Positions 19,375 through 28,099 of a stretch of DNA of 64,000 nucleotides are shown piece by piece. Positions within the stretch are counted from its first letter, which is position 1. Every line of letters begins with the position of its first letter. Under the pieces are notes generated by a model. It was given only the letters and a program-made list of their open reading frames with translations, made no database searches and had not been told where the DNA came from. The translations under genes were made by a program, and so were the position numbers. This stretch comes from Staphylococcus sp. IVB6240 (GTDB lineage Bacteria > Bacillota > Bacilli > Staphylococcales > Staphylococcaceae): NCBI RefSeq assembly GCF_025558425.1, contig NZ_CP094718.1:1922001-1986000 (forward strand), given 5' to 3'.

Positions 19375-21489
19375 ATGCGAGGCATTACCATTGAATTATT
19401 GACACAATATCAATCTGAAACCTACCGTCTACTTGATGAAGTGCAACTATTCGTATCATTAGATGGTGTCCTTGAAGCACAATTAAATGGTACAAAAAAG
19501 CAATATTATAATCATATCTTGATCGCGAATAACTTAGATATGATTAAAATTTGTCATGCACAAGCACTCATCAAAATTTGTATTCCTATGCACTTTTTCT
19601 CAAAACATACCGCTGATTATTACTTAGGTTATTTCAATCAAGATTCCTTCACATCTCATGAGCATGTTGTTACCTTGCTAAAAAGTATGGTCTATCATCA
19701 ATCAAAAAAACAAAATATCATTTTAATATATGATATTTTGAAATTACTTTATGATGAAGCATTTGTTACAACCACATCGCATTACTTACCTGCAATCAAT
19801 ATCTCTAATCGTTTACTTACAGATATTTTACAGTATACCTATGATTATTTGGACCATCGTATCTCTCTTAAAATTTTGAGTGACAATTTCTTTGTATCAC
19901 AGTCATATATTTCAGTTTTATTTACGAAATATTTAGATTTTAGTTTTAAGATGTTTTCTACTACTTTGAGACTTGGTTTGTCATTAAGACCACTCATGAC
20001 AACAACAGATACCATTCAAAATATTGCTGTACAGCACGGTTTTTCTAATTACAGCAGCTACTCTAAATTATTCAAGATGTATCTTGGTGTCAGCCCAGCA
20101 GATTATCGCAATCAACCTGAACAACCTAACAATATTGTTTTGATTCATCCTTATGACCGTGACTATTTTAATGAATACCTTAATCAAGAAAGTACTGTAA
20201 AAACATCTATAAATATTTCAATTGATATCAATGACTTTCAGCAGCCTTCTTACACACCTAAAAGACATCTATTCCTTGAAATTTCTAATTGTCATATTTA
20301 TGACACGGTAAAGCAAGTTGCCCATCAAACAAATCGCACGTTGGTATCAATGCATATGACATTATTTTTCCAAACATTGTCTACTGAAAATATGAAATTT
20401 ACAGCTACAAGTGACTTGAATCATTTTTGTCACTTAATTAAGACAAACCATTGTCATTTTGCATTCTGTCTTAATAATATGATGGATTTTGAGACATTTG
20501 ATAAATTATTTTTGCAACCATTAATCCGAATTATGACTGCTTATCCATCGATCATAGAGCCAGAAGACCTGAAATTATCAATCGTCTTTACATCACAATC
20601 TTTTAATGTTCATGAAATCAAATTCATCCAACAACGGATTCATAAGTATCTGTCACATTGTCAGTTTGCCATACAATTGTCGTCACCTGTTGACACTATG
20701 AATCAGCCATTTTTAGAATCATTTAAAAATCATGATATACAAGTGGATTTTTGTTGTGTTCCATTTGATACCTTAATACCATCTATGTCAGCACACAAAA
20801 AGAAGGTAGGTTTTGATCATATGTTAAGTACATTGAAACTACCTTTCAGTGATTGTGATATACCCTTTGTTTTGACTGGTGTATCAAGTCAAAATTTAAA
20901 TCATATATGGCCGTCAGATATGATGTCATCTCCAAATCAATTTTTGGCATTACTATTACAATTCCCTACGAATATTTTAGGTATTAGTATCCCACTCATT
21001 TCAACAAGACAGCAACCAATTGCCTATTTTAATTCACATGGCCATCATTTACCATATAGCTATATGTATCAACTCTATCAATGTTTTGCTGGAAAACTTA
21101 ATATTGAACAAGCACACTACTTACTTCATGAAACAGACGAAGCTTATTTCATGCTTCTAGCAAACCCATATGTATTTGGGAATAATGGCAGCTCTTACCA
21201 ACAACATTATCAAATTACTGCATCAGATATATTAACACATCAGCTCGTTGTTACTTATACGTATGATGATAGATTTTCCAATGTAACGCGTGGTATTACG
21301 CAAGAAGTAGAAACGTATTACTTACCTCTACAAGATATAAAGCATGCACATCAAGCTTTTCAGTTACAACCACATATTGCGGTTCATGACTTTTACAACA
21401 AAGTACTTCATATTAATTTGACACGTCATCAAGTAAAACTTATTAAGATTTATAAATCTCAAGCAACAAAGTGTCAACAAATGATTTGA
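19375..21489 (+). CDS. rsp: AraC-family transcriptional regulator Rsp
   Basis: Large AraC/XylS regulator, 704 residues, close to the length of S. aureus Rsp (about 701), and at the same genomic position next to the sucrose-type PTS gene. An N-terminal cupin-like sensor part (about 1-140) precedes the two helix-turn-helix units (about 150-250; SLKILSDNFFVSQSYISVLFTKY and TIQNIAVQHGFSNYSSYSKLF followed by GVSPADYR). The remaining 450 residues resemble a catalytically inert glycosidase-like barrel. ATG 19375 follows GAGGGAAA, so the 15 extra upstream codons are dropped. In S. aureus Rsp controls surface proteins, agr and the RNA SSR42; that role here is inferred. Confidence 0.85.
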   Translation: MRGITIELLTQYQSETYRLLDEVQLFVSLDGVLEAQLNGTKKQYYNHILIANNLDMIKICHAQALIKICIPMHFFSKHTADYYLGYFNQDSFTSHEHVVTLLKSMVYHQSKKQNIILIYDILKLLYDEAFVTTTSHYLPAINISNRLLTDILQYTYDYLDHRISLKILSDNFFVSQSYISVLFTKYLDFSFKMFSTTLRLGLSLRPLMTTTDTIQNIAVQHGFSNYSSYSKLFKMYLGVSPADYRNQPEQPNNIVLIHPYDRDYFNEYLNQESTVKTSINISIDINDFQQPSYTPKRHLFLEISNCHIYDTVKQVAHQTNRTLVSMHMTLFFQTLSTENMKFTATSDLNHFCHLIKTNHCHFAFCLNNMMDFETFDKLFLQPLIRIMTAYPSIIEPEDLKLSIVFTSQSFNVHEIKFIQQRIHKYLSHCQFAIQLSSPVDTMNQPFLESFKNHDIQVDFCCVPFDTLIPSMSAHKKKVGFDHMLSTLKLPFSDCDIPFVLTGVSSQNLNHIWPSDMMSSPNQFLALLLQFPTNILGISIPLISTRQQPIAYFNSHGHHLPYSYMYQLYQCFAGKLNIEQAHYLLHETDEAYFMLLANPYVFGNNGSSYQQHYQITASDILTHQLVVTYTYDDRFSNVTRGITQEVETYYLPLQDIKHAHQAFQLQPHIAVHDFYNKVLHINLTRHQVKLIKIYKSQATKCQQMI

Positions 21490-21514
21490 ATACTATTAAA
21501 AAACATGAACGATA

Positions 21515-21554
21515 AAAGCCAGACTAAATGTCTCCATTGACTTAGTCTGGCTTT
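21515..21554 (+). terminator. Terminator of rsp
   Basis: AAAGCCAGACTAA pairs exactly with TTAGTCTGGCTTT across a 14-base loop. Confidence 0.85.
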
Positions 21555-21567
21555 CTATATATGAAGC

Positions 21568-21745
21568 GTTTTTCTCTCATTGCTCTGATTCTGCTCGAAT
21601 TCTAAAAACTTCTTTCACATCTTCTTTTTTGTCCGTGTTTCAGAAGCAGGGCTTTCATCAGAACTTCACAGCTCTCCAAAATTTGGAAATCAATTTTGTT
21701 CGCTGTTCTAGTTCTGTTCAACTCCTGAACGCTTCTTTTACATCT
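21568..21745 (-). repeat. Dispersed intergenic repeat, inverted copy (two decayed units)
   Basis: Read on the minus strand, this block contains two units that begin GATGTGAAAGAAG or GATGTAAAAGAAGCG and carry GAGCAGAATCAGAGCAATGA, identical over 20 bases to the copy near 53959. The unit end GAAAGCCCTGCTTCTG matches the CCTGCT...GAACAC end of the copies at 54 kb and 62.9 kb. Confidence 0.7.
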
Positions 21746-21749
21746 TCTT

Positions 21750-22952
21750 TTAACCTATATATTCATTTTTTGTGGCATACGATCCAACTATTAATACCAT
21801 GGCATTCATCATTAATAATAGGACAATCACAATTGACCATGTATGCATCATATCGTATACAACACCGATTAAAAATGGTCCAATGGCTGCTACCCAATAA
21901 CCAACTGATTGGCCAAATCCTGAGAGTGCCATGCTGACACGTGTCGTTTTTGTACGGATTGAGAACAGCGTCATACATAAGCTAAAACATGCCCCAATTC
22001 CCATACCTGTTAAAATCATTGCAAGAATTAATAACCAGTAGCTCTCTGTGAATAAAAGACTAAATCCAGCTCCCATTAATCCAACAATGATAAAAACAAG
22101 ATTGCGTTGACTTTGCATTTTGGCTGCTATGATAGGAAATGTAAAAGTCATCGGCAACTGTGCAAACTGATTAAGCATTAAAAAATATCCTGCTGATTCT
22201 GGTGCAATCCCTTTACTAACCAAAATCGATGGATACCATGTCACCATACTAAAAAACATCATGGATTGAAATGCCATTAAAAGTGCAACGGCCCATGCTA
22301 ATTTAGAACGATAAATTTTAAGAGCCTTTTGATCGCCTTCTGTGTCCATATCAACATCGTCTATACTGTCATTCGTTTTTCTCAATTGTGGCAACCATAC
22401 TAAAATCGCACATATCGCTATTAATCCCCAAAATACCAATGAAAAACGATAAGATAATGGCGTCATTGTTGAAAATGGATAACTTAGTCCTCCACCTAAA
22501 CCAGCACTGAAATTAATGGTCACACTGTAAATGCCAGTAATCAGACCAATCTGTAATGGGAAACGCCATTTACCGTATGCCGGCAATGTCACATTACTAA
22601 AAGCAATTGCAATTCCTATAATAACTGTACCAATAAAGAAAGAAAGGATGCCTCCGCTCACACGTACCACCAAACCTACGATCAAAAGTAATATCGCATA
22701 AAATAATACATGTGACATTGAAAATCGTGTTAACACCTTTGATACAATTGGTGAAACAATTCCAAATATAATTAATGGTATCGTTGTAATCAGACCTGCA
22801 ATACCATTGTTAATATGTAAATCCTCTTTAATTTGATTGAGAATAGGACCAACAGCTGTCAAAGGTGCTCTAAGTGTGCCTGCTATTAAGACAATTCCAA
22901 TAACAACCAGCCATTGGTCTTGGATACGTTTCCCTTTCAATTGGTTAGTCAT
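21750..22952 (-). CDS. CynX/NimT family MFS transporter
   Basis: Twelve-helix major facilitator, 400 residues. The N-terminal RAPLTAVGPILNQIKEDL block is characteristic of the CynX/NimT (cyanate / 2-nitroimidazole) group, with an inter-domain loop rich in Asp (DSIDDVDMDTEGD, about 198-210). The start follows TAGGAGGATTT. The upstream region, shared with the DUF4889 gene, contains a perfect palindrome that closely matches the NreC-type sites of the nir operon. The substrate is unknown; family members have been linked to cyanate and nitroimidazoles. Confidence 0.85.
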   Translation of the reverse strand: MTNQLKGKRIQDQWLVVIGIVLIAGTLRAPLTAVGPILNQIKEDLHINNGIAGLITTIPLIIFGIVSPIVSKVLTRFSMSHVLFYAILLLIVGLVVRVSGGILSFFIGTVIIGIAIAFSNVTLPAYGKWRFPLQIGLITGIYSVTINFSAGLGGGLSYPFSTMTPLSYRFSLVFWGLIAICAILVWLPQLRKTNDSIDDVDMDTEGDQKALKIYRSKLAWAVALLMAFQSMMFFSMVTWYPSILVSKGIAPESAGYFLMLNQFAQLPMTFTFPIIAAKMQSQRNLVFIIVGLMGAGFSLLFTESYWLLILAMILTGMGIGACFSLCMTLFSIRTKTTRVSMALSGFGQSVGYWVAAIGPFLIGVVYDMMHTWSIVIVLLLMMNAMVLIVGSYATKNEYIG

Positions 22953-23067
22953 TCATAAATCCTCCTACTATGATTTATGTTAATCTTATCATAATTAAAC
23001 AAGAATTTTGTTGATAATCACCAAAATTAAATCGTTACCAACACATTATCAGTATCGTACTTGATTA

Positions 23068-23081
23068 AAGGGAATTCCCTA
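23068..23081. promoter_or_regulatory. NreC-type inverted repeat in a divergent promoter region
   Basis: AAGGGAATTCCCTA differs by one base from the site AAGGGGATTCCCTA at 45773 upstream of the nir operon. It lies about 115 bases from the CynX-type start and 125 bases from the DUF4889 start. Confidence 0.5.
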
Positions 23082-23205
23082 TAAAATACACATTAAAAAT
23101 ACGCAACTTCACAATTTTGTCACAATAGAATTGTAAGTTATCACTTTCTGTATCCGTTTTCTTTCGATACAATAGGTCTATCTTACATAAAGGAGTCAAT
23201 ACAAG

Positions 23206-23565
23206 ATGAAACAAAAACAAACACTTGGTATCGTCATTATTGTTGCGATGTTAGTGATCACAGCTGGCATTGTCATTGCAATTATGATGTCTACTCAAAA
23301 AGAAACATACTACGGCTACATGATGGATGATACAACAGCTGAAAAAATCGTCAATGCCTCAAATAATGAAGTCGAAGAAAATGTCACTTTAGAAACTGAC
23401 GATCAGTTCAAACCACAAAAAGGCGACTTCGTTAAGTTGATTGCTAAAAAAGGAAGCGATCATGAATTCGTAAAACAAGAAGTTGTTGAACATGATGATA
23501 TTCCACATGGTCTTATGATGAAGATTCATGATATGCACATGGATTCACATTCACATCATCACTAA
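23206..23565 (+). CDS. DUF4889 family small membrane-anchored protein
   Basis: 119 residues. An N-terminal membrane helix (residues 8-30, GIVIIVAMLVITAGIVIAIMM) anchors a small extracytoplasmic domain (KETYYGYMMDD, DDQFKPQKGDFVKLIAKKGSDHE). The domain ends in a Met/His-rich tail (MMKIHDMHMDSHSHHH) suggesting metal binding. The start has AAAGGAGT at good spacing. It is monocistronic with its own terminator. The domain is recognised as a staphylococcal family of unknown function. An NreC-like palindrome upstream suggests, but does not prove, control by oxygen or nitrate. Confidence 0.82.
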   Translation: MKQKQTLGIVIIVAMLVITAGIVIAIMMSTQKETYYGYMMDDTTAEKIVNASNNEVEENVTLETDDQFKPQKGDFVKLIAKKGSDHEFVKQEVVEHDDIPHGLMMKIHDMHMDSHSHHH

Positions 23566-23577
23566 TTTTACATAAAT

Positions 23578-23611
23578 AAACAAGCGCTGATACGTCAATC
23601 GGCGCTTGTTT
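23578..23611. terminator. Bidirectional terminator after DUF4889 gene
   Basis: AAACAAGCGC pairs with GCGCTTGTTT; the EamA gene converges from the right. Confidence 0.8.
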
Positions 23612-23637
23612 ATTTATATATACTTATGTAGGAATCA

Positions 23638-24540
23638 CTATTTTTTTACCACTGAGAGAACAACAACCATTAAAATAATAAAAACGATACCTAATAATTG
23701 CCATGCTCCAAAAGAAACATTCAGCCAAACAACTGAAGTGAGGAGCGCAGTCAATGGTTCAATCGTGCCTAATAGACCCGCTTCGTGTGGGAATAAATAA
23801 TGTAAACTGTCAATATAAAACCAGAACGCAAGCATTGTTCCAAAAATGATCGCAAACCAAAAGAGTAGATGTGTTTGCAGCGTCCAATCAGATAATGCAA
23901 CTTGCCATGGCGGATGTACAAAGCTTAATGCAATAACGCCAATGAACATGCCCCATCCAACGACATTCAATGATCCCCAACGCGCTAAAAGTCGTACTGG
24001 ATAGACAGTATAAAAAGCGAGTACTAACGCTGATAAAAGCCCCCAAATAATGGCAAGTTTAGGCACTTGTAAGTTCTCGATATGACCATTTGTCAGGAGT
24101 AAATATGTTCCTGATAATGCCAATAATATCGCTAATGCCTCTTTTACTCCAAATTTTGTGACTTTCGTCATGACTAAATAAAAAATAATAAAAATAGGCC
24201 CTAAATATTGTAGTAATGTCGCAACAGCTGCGTTACCATGACTAATTGACGACATAAATGTAAACTGTACAGCAAGCATCCCAAAAATACCATAGATAAT
24301 CATCTGTATTGCTGCACGTTTATCCCACCATATGACGAAAACTTTAACGCCTTGTGTCATAAAGGCGATGATAATTAAGAGTAATCCAGAAATGGTAAGC
24401 CGTACTGCCACAAACCACGAGACTTCAAGATTGGCGTGTTGAAACAACCATTGAGAAACGGTACCACCAATCCCCCAAAATGAGGCCCCGATGATGACGA
24501 TTAAATATCCAATCCAGCGTTTTTCATGTTGTTGTGTCAT
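23638..24540 (-). CDS. EamA (DMT) family transporter
   Basis: Ten-helix drug/metabolite transporter, 300 residues, two EamA repeats of five helices. Repeat signatures are GASFWGIGGTVSQWLF near the N-terminus and the second-repeat block FPHEAGLLGTIEPLTALLTSVVWL. The start follows GGGGAAG. The likely role is export of a small metabolite or amino acid (YdcZ/RhaT-type superfamily); the substrate cannot be read from sequence. Confidence 0.87.
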   Translation of the reverse strand: MTQQHEKRWIGYLIVIIGASFWGIGGTVSQWLFQHANLEVSWFVAVRLTISGLLLIIIAFMTQGVKVFVIWWDKRAAIQMIIYGIFGMLAVQFTFMSSISHGNAAVATLLQYLGPIFIIFYLVMTKVTKFGVKEALAILLALSGTYLLLTNGHIENLQVPKLAIIWGLLSALVLAFYTVYPVRLLARWGSLNVVGWGMFIGVIALSFVHPPWQVALSDWTLQTHLLFWFAIIFGTMLAFWFYIDSLHYLFPHEAGLLGTIEPLTALLTSVVWLNVSFGAWQLLGIVFIILMVVVLSVVKK

Positions 24541-24629
24541 ATGACTTCCCCTTATTCAACACTATTTCTCCTAATCTAACATGTTTCTTTTATCCGTCGC
24601 AATCCCTGTTTTGATGTGTAGCCATAGAA

Positions 24630-24675
24630 AAAACCTTACTGCGCTATACTTACACAGCATATCAGCAAGGTTTTT
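24630..24675 (-). terminator. Terminator of the M42 peptidase gene
   Basis: AAACCTTACTG pairs with CAGCAAGGTTT (one mismatch) with A and T runs at either side; it lies directly after the stop codon at 24691. Confidence 0.65.
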
Positions 24676-24690
24676 ATCGAATATCATGTA

Positions 24691-25764
24691 TTACCAAATA
24701 ATGTTATCTACAACATCATCATTTAATGATTTTACGAATTCAACAACAAGTTTTACAGCTTGTTCATAGTCAGATTGACTCATTACAGACACGTTAGAGT
24801 GCATGTAACGAAGCGGTACTGATAATGCGATAGATGGAATACCATCTAATGATTTATGAATACTACCAGCATCTGTTCCGCCACCTGGTAAGGAATCCCA
24901 TTGTAGTTCAATACCTTTTTCTTTCGCTACTTTTTTAATATGGCGAATCATACCAACATGTCCAATGTTACTTGCATCCATATTGATAACGAGTGGTCCA
25001 TCGCCCAATTTTGTATCGCCATCATTCGTCATACCTGGCGTATCATATGCAACACCGACATCCACAGCAATGGCGAGGTCTGGCTTGATTTTATGTGCTG
25101 CAACTTGTGCACCACGTAAACCAACCTCTTCTTGTACATTCGCACCTGAAACGACATGAATATCTACAGATTCATCTTTTAATGCGCGTAAAACATCCAC
25201 AGCTAATGCGCAACCATAACGGTTATCGAATGCTTTCGCTGTCATATAATCGTCATTTAACAATGTTTCAAACTCTGAATATGGTGTAATCATATCCCCA
25301 ATATCGATACCTGCCGCTTCTACTTCTTCTTTACTACGTACCCCAATATCGATAAACATTTTCTTAATATCTACAGGCTTTTGACGTTCATCACTTTCAA
25401 GAACATGCGGTGGTTTTGAACCGATGATGCCTCGGATTTTTTTACCTTCTTCTGTTGTAATCGTTACTTTTTGTGACAGCATTACTTGATTCCACCATCC
25501 ACCAATTGGCGTGAACTTAATAAAACCGTCATCATCAATTTTAGTAACGATGAAACCAATTTCATCTAAGTGTCCTGCGATCATTAGCGTGCGTTTCCCC
25601 TTTTGAGAAGCCTTCTTCCCAAACACACCACCTAGATTATCATAAATCATTTCATCACTATTTGGCTCAAGTAATTCTTTCATGGCTTTTTTCACATCAT
25701 ACTCATGTCCTGCAATGCCATCCAAATCTGTTAAGTGTTTTAATAATTTTTTTGTTTCTGACAT
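24691..25764 (-). CDS. M42 family aminopeptidase / glutamyl aminopeptidase-like
   Basis: Cytoplasmic dinuclear-metal aminopeptidase, 357 residues, tetrahedral-peptidase family. Visible metal-ligand blocks are AGHLDEIGFIV, KAFDNRYGCALA, QEEVGLRGAQVAAH (catalytic Glu followed by a ligand Glu), AVDVGVA and LRYMHSNVSVM. The short apical PDZ-like insertion follows residue 75. ATG 25764 (MSETKKLL) has AGGTGAG upstream; the 18 preceding codons are AT-rich and have no site. The genomic neighbour is a DUF3139 gene on the same strand with its own terminator between. Confidence 0.9.
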   Translation of the reverse strand: MSETKKLLKHLTDLDGIAGHEYDVKKAMKELLEPNSDEMIYDNLGGVFGKKASQKGKRTLMIAGHLDEIGFIVTKIDDDGFIKFTPIGGWWNQVMLSQKVTITTEEGKKIRGIIGSKPPHVLESDERQKPVDIKKMFIDIGVRSKEEVEAAGIDIGDMITPYSEFETLLNDDYMTAKAFDNRYGCALAVDVLRALKDESVDIHVVSGANVQEEVGLRGAQVAAHKIKPDLAIAVDVGVAYDTPGMTNDGDTKLGDGPLVINMDASNIGHVGMIRHIKKVAKEKGIELQWDSLPGGGTDAGSIHKSLDGIPSIALSVPLRYMHSNVSVMSQSDYEQAVKLVVEFVKSLNDDVVDNIIW

Positions 25765-25849
25765 AGTATATACACTCACCTTTATTCTCTTTCTATTCAC
25801 CATCATACCAAAAGACACAATATTTTGTATATTCTTTGTTTATAAAATA

Positions 25850-25899
25850 AAAATCTTAGCAAAGAAATGTATCTAAAACATTACTCTGCCAAGATTTTT
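25850..25899 (-). terminator. Terminator of the DUF3139 gene
   Basis: AAATCTTAGCA and TGCCAAGATTT pair with one G-U and are followed (minus strand) by an AT-rich tract. Confidence 0.65.
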
Positions 25900-25902
25900 T
25901 AT

Positions 25903-26259
25903 TTACTTCATTTTGTAATTTTCATCAAAGAAATTATATTTTGCTTTTTTATCATGCTTTTTCGTTTCAGTGTTAAATCCTTGTAAGAACAGGCCACGTT
26001 TTAAATGAATCGGCTGGGCAATATACGTATTTTTTGTGTCCCCTTCTAATGTCAGTTCTTTATAAAAAATACCTTTACGTGGATCATACTCTTCTTTTTC
26101 TTTAATAACCTTCTTATCCAAGTGTTGTTCTGTTAAATATTGGTCGATAAGCTTTAAGTTCTGGCTCTTTTGATATCCTTTATATCCAAAAAATCCTGCA
26201 CCTACTAAAATGAACAGTACGATTGCAGCTAGTATAAAGCCTAGAATTTTTTTCGCCAT
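25903..26259 (-). CDS. DUF3139 family membrane-anchored protein
   Basis: 118 residues. An N-terminal membrane helix (ILGFILAAIVLFILVGAGFFGY) is followed by a basic extracellular domain of about 90 residues (YDPRKGIFYKELTLEGD, GLFLQGFNTETKKHDKKAKYNFFDENYKMK). It matches the small staphylococcal DUF3139 proteins. The start follows GGGAGGCG. The function is unknown. It is divergent from the RocB-like peptidase gene at 26425. Confidence 0.8.
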   Translation of the reverse strand: MAKKILGFILAAIVLFILVGAGFFGYKGYQKSQNLKLIDQYLTEQHLDKKVIKEKEEYDPRKGIFYKELTLEGDTKNTYIAQPIHLKRGLFLQGFNTETKKHDKKAKYNFFDENYKMK

Positions 26260-26375
26260 ATAACGCGCCTCCCAAATAGTCTATATGATATATCTTATCA
26301 CAATTCGTCTATTTCTCATCATAAACCATACACCCCGTCACATAATCGTCAGAAAGCAACCTTTTCAAAAAAAGT

Positions 26376-26405
26376 TTGAATATCCAATAAGAAAACCCTT
26401 ACAAT
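26376..26405 (+). promoter_or_regulatory. Predicted promoter of the RocB-like gene
   Basis: TTGAAT and TACAAT with an 18-base spacer. The predicted transcript start near 26412 leaves only about a dozen bases before ATG 26425. Confidence 0.5.
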
Positions 26406-26424
26406 AGAACTGCCGGCACTTTTT

Positions 26425-28044
26425 ATGAAGGGAGATTTTATTATAGACGCAAATTGGCAAACACCCGAGGGACGCTCAGCTTTATTGAAACAACTTGTTG
26501 CACATTCAAGTGTGACACATTCAAAAGGAGAAACTACTTTTCCAGATTTTGTTCAAGATTTGCTGATGTCTCTTCCCTATTTTCAACAGCATCCAGAATA
26601 CATACATCAAGTCCCTACTGTTGACGATCGCCATGCAGTAATTGCACGATACCATTCTGCAAAGGCTACGCAAACAGTCACTTTAATTAGTCACTTTGAC
26701 ACAGTCGGTATCGACGACTATGGCCCATATCAAAAATATGCTTTTGACATGGATCAACTTACTAAAACTTTCCAAGAAGACATGCGCTACTTAGATGATA
26801 TGAGTAAGGAAGACCTATTATCTGGCCAATATCTATTTGGCAGAGGCGCTATGGATATGAAACCAGGCCTCATGCTCCATATGTCACTCATTGAACAAGC
26901 GATATTAGAAGAATGGGATGTCAATCTTATCTTGATGACAGTACCTGATGAAGAAGTGACATCTAAAGGTATGCATGCAGCTGTTGCATATTTGGATGAG
27001 CTATGTACACAACATGACTTATCCATTGCCTTACATTTAAACAGTGAACCAACATTCCAACAAGCACATCATGATACCAATCATTATCATTACACAGGTT
27101 CTATCGGTAAAATCATGCCAAGTGTCCTCGTTTATGGACGCGAAACACACGTGGGGACATCTGCAAATGGTCTAAGCTCTAACTTTATATTGAGTTATAT
27201 TCAACAAGAAATAGAATACCACGCACGCTTTAAAGAACAATTTGAAATAGAGGAAACACCATTACCAGTGAGTCTGCGTGTGACAGATATTAAGCAACAC
27301 TATGATGTTCAGACACCTTTCCGTTCTGTTGGGCTTTTCAATATGTTCTTATTCAAACGGCATGCGAATGAACTCTTTGAACAATTCAATGAAGCTGTTA
27401 AGCAAGGAATGAATAAAGCCATTTCAGAGTATCAACAACGCATTGCTGATACAGATGTTGAATCATTGAATATACAACTGATGACATATCACGACTTGTT
27501 ACAATACGCTGTTCAGCAATATGGACAAGAAACGGTGGACCAACTCATTGATACACAGATTGCGACTGAAACAGAGCCACATTTACAATCAATTGCGATT
27601 GTAGATGCGATGATGAACTTATGTCGTGAGTTAGGACCAACTGTCGTGACGTTCTTTGCACCCCCTTATTATCCAGCGACAAACACATCGTATCATCCAT
27701 TAACTGAAGCAATTAGCGAAACGATTGATACAACTTTACGCACACAGTTTGAACGTGCATCTAAACGCATCCACTACTTCAACGGAATTAGTGATTTAAG
27801 TTATGTCGCACCATCACCAAATGGGGCAGGATTTGAATCATATGAAGAGAATACACCGGTCTTCAATAAAACGTATTCTATTCCATTCCAGTCTATTGAA
27901 AAAATTCAAGCACCCTTGTTAAATTGTGGTCCTATTGGTAAAGACGCTCATAAAGTCACAGAACGCATTCATCAACAAAGTGCATTTGAAGAATTGCCGA
28001 TTGTTTTATCAACAATTATTCAAAAACACTTTTTAAATTCATAA
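26425..28044 (+). CDS. M20 family peptidase, RocB-like
   Basis: Zinc-dependent M20/M25/M40-type hydrolase, up to 539 residues. Ligand blocks are LISHFDTVG (His-x-Asp), LFGRGAMDMKPGL (bridging Asp), VPDEEVTSKGM (catalytic Glu-Glu) and HLNSEPT. It resembles RocB, named for arginine use in Bacillus, whose exact reaction is not established. The start is uncertain: ATG 26425 has no ribosome binding site, while AAGGGAG lies inside the frame at 26428-26434 and would serve a non-ATG codon such as ATT 26440 or ATA 26443. It is monocistronic and ends in a strong terminator shared with narT. Confidence 0.85.
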   Translation: MKGDFIIDANWQTPEGRSALLKQLVAHSSVTHSKGETTFPDFVQDLLMSLPYFQQHPEYIHQVPTVDDRHAVIARYHSAKATQTVTLISHFDTVGIDDYGPYQKYAFDMDQLTKTFQEDMRYLDDMSKEDLLSGQYLFGRGAMDMKPGLMLHMSLIEQAILEEWDVNLILMTVPDEEVTSKGMHAAVAYLDELCTQHDLSIALHLNSEPTFQQAHHDTNHYHYTGSIGKIMPSVLVYGRETHVGTSANGLSSNFILSYIQQEIEYHARFKEQFEIEETPLPVSLRVTDIKQHYDVQTPFRSVGLFNMFLFKRHANELFEQFNEAVKQGMNKAISEYQQRIADTDVESLNIQLMTYHDLLQYAVQQYGQETVDQLIDTQIATETEPHLQSIAIVDAMMNLCRELGPTVVTFFAPPYYPATNTSYHPLTEAISETIDTTLRTQFERASKRIHYFNGISDLSYVAPSPNGAGFESYEENTPVFNKTYSIPFQSIEKIQAPLLNCGPIGKDAHKVTERIHQQSAFEELPIVLSTIIQKHFLNS

Positions 28045-28052
28045 ATTGAAAA

Positions 28053-28091
28053 AAGCACCGTATTTAACAAAATCTGTTAAATACGGTGCTT
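28053..28091. terminator. Bidirectional terminator, RocB-like gene / narT
   Basis: AAGCACCGTATTTAACA pairs exactly with TGTTAAATACGGTGCTT across a five-base loop; the genes converge. Confidence 0.9.
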
Positions 28092-28099
28092 CTTAATTA

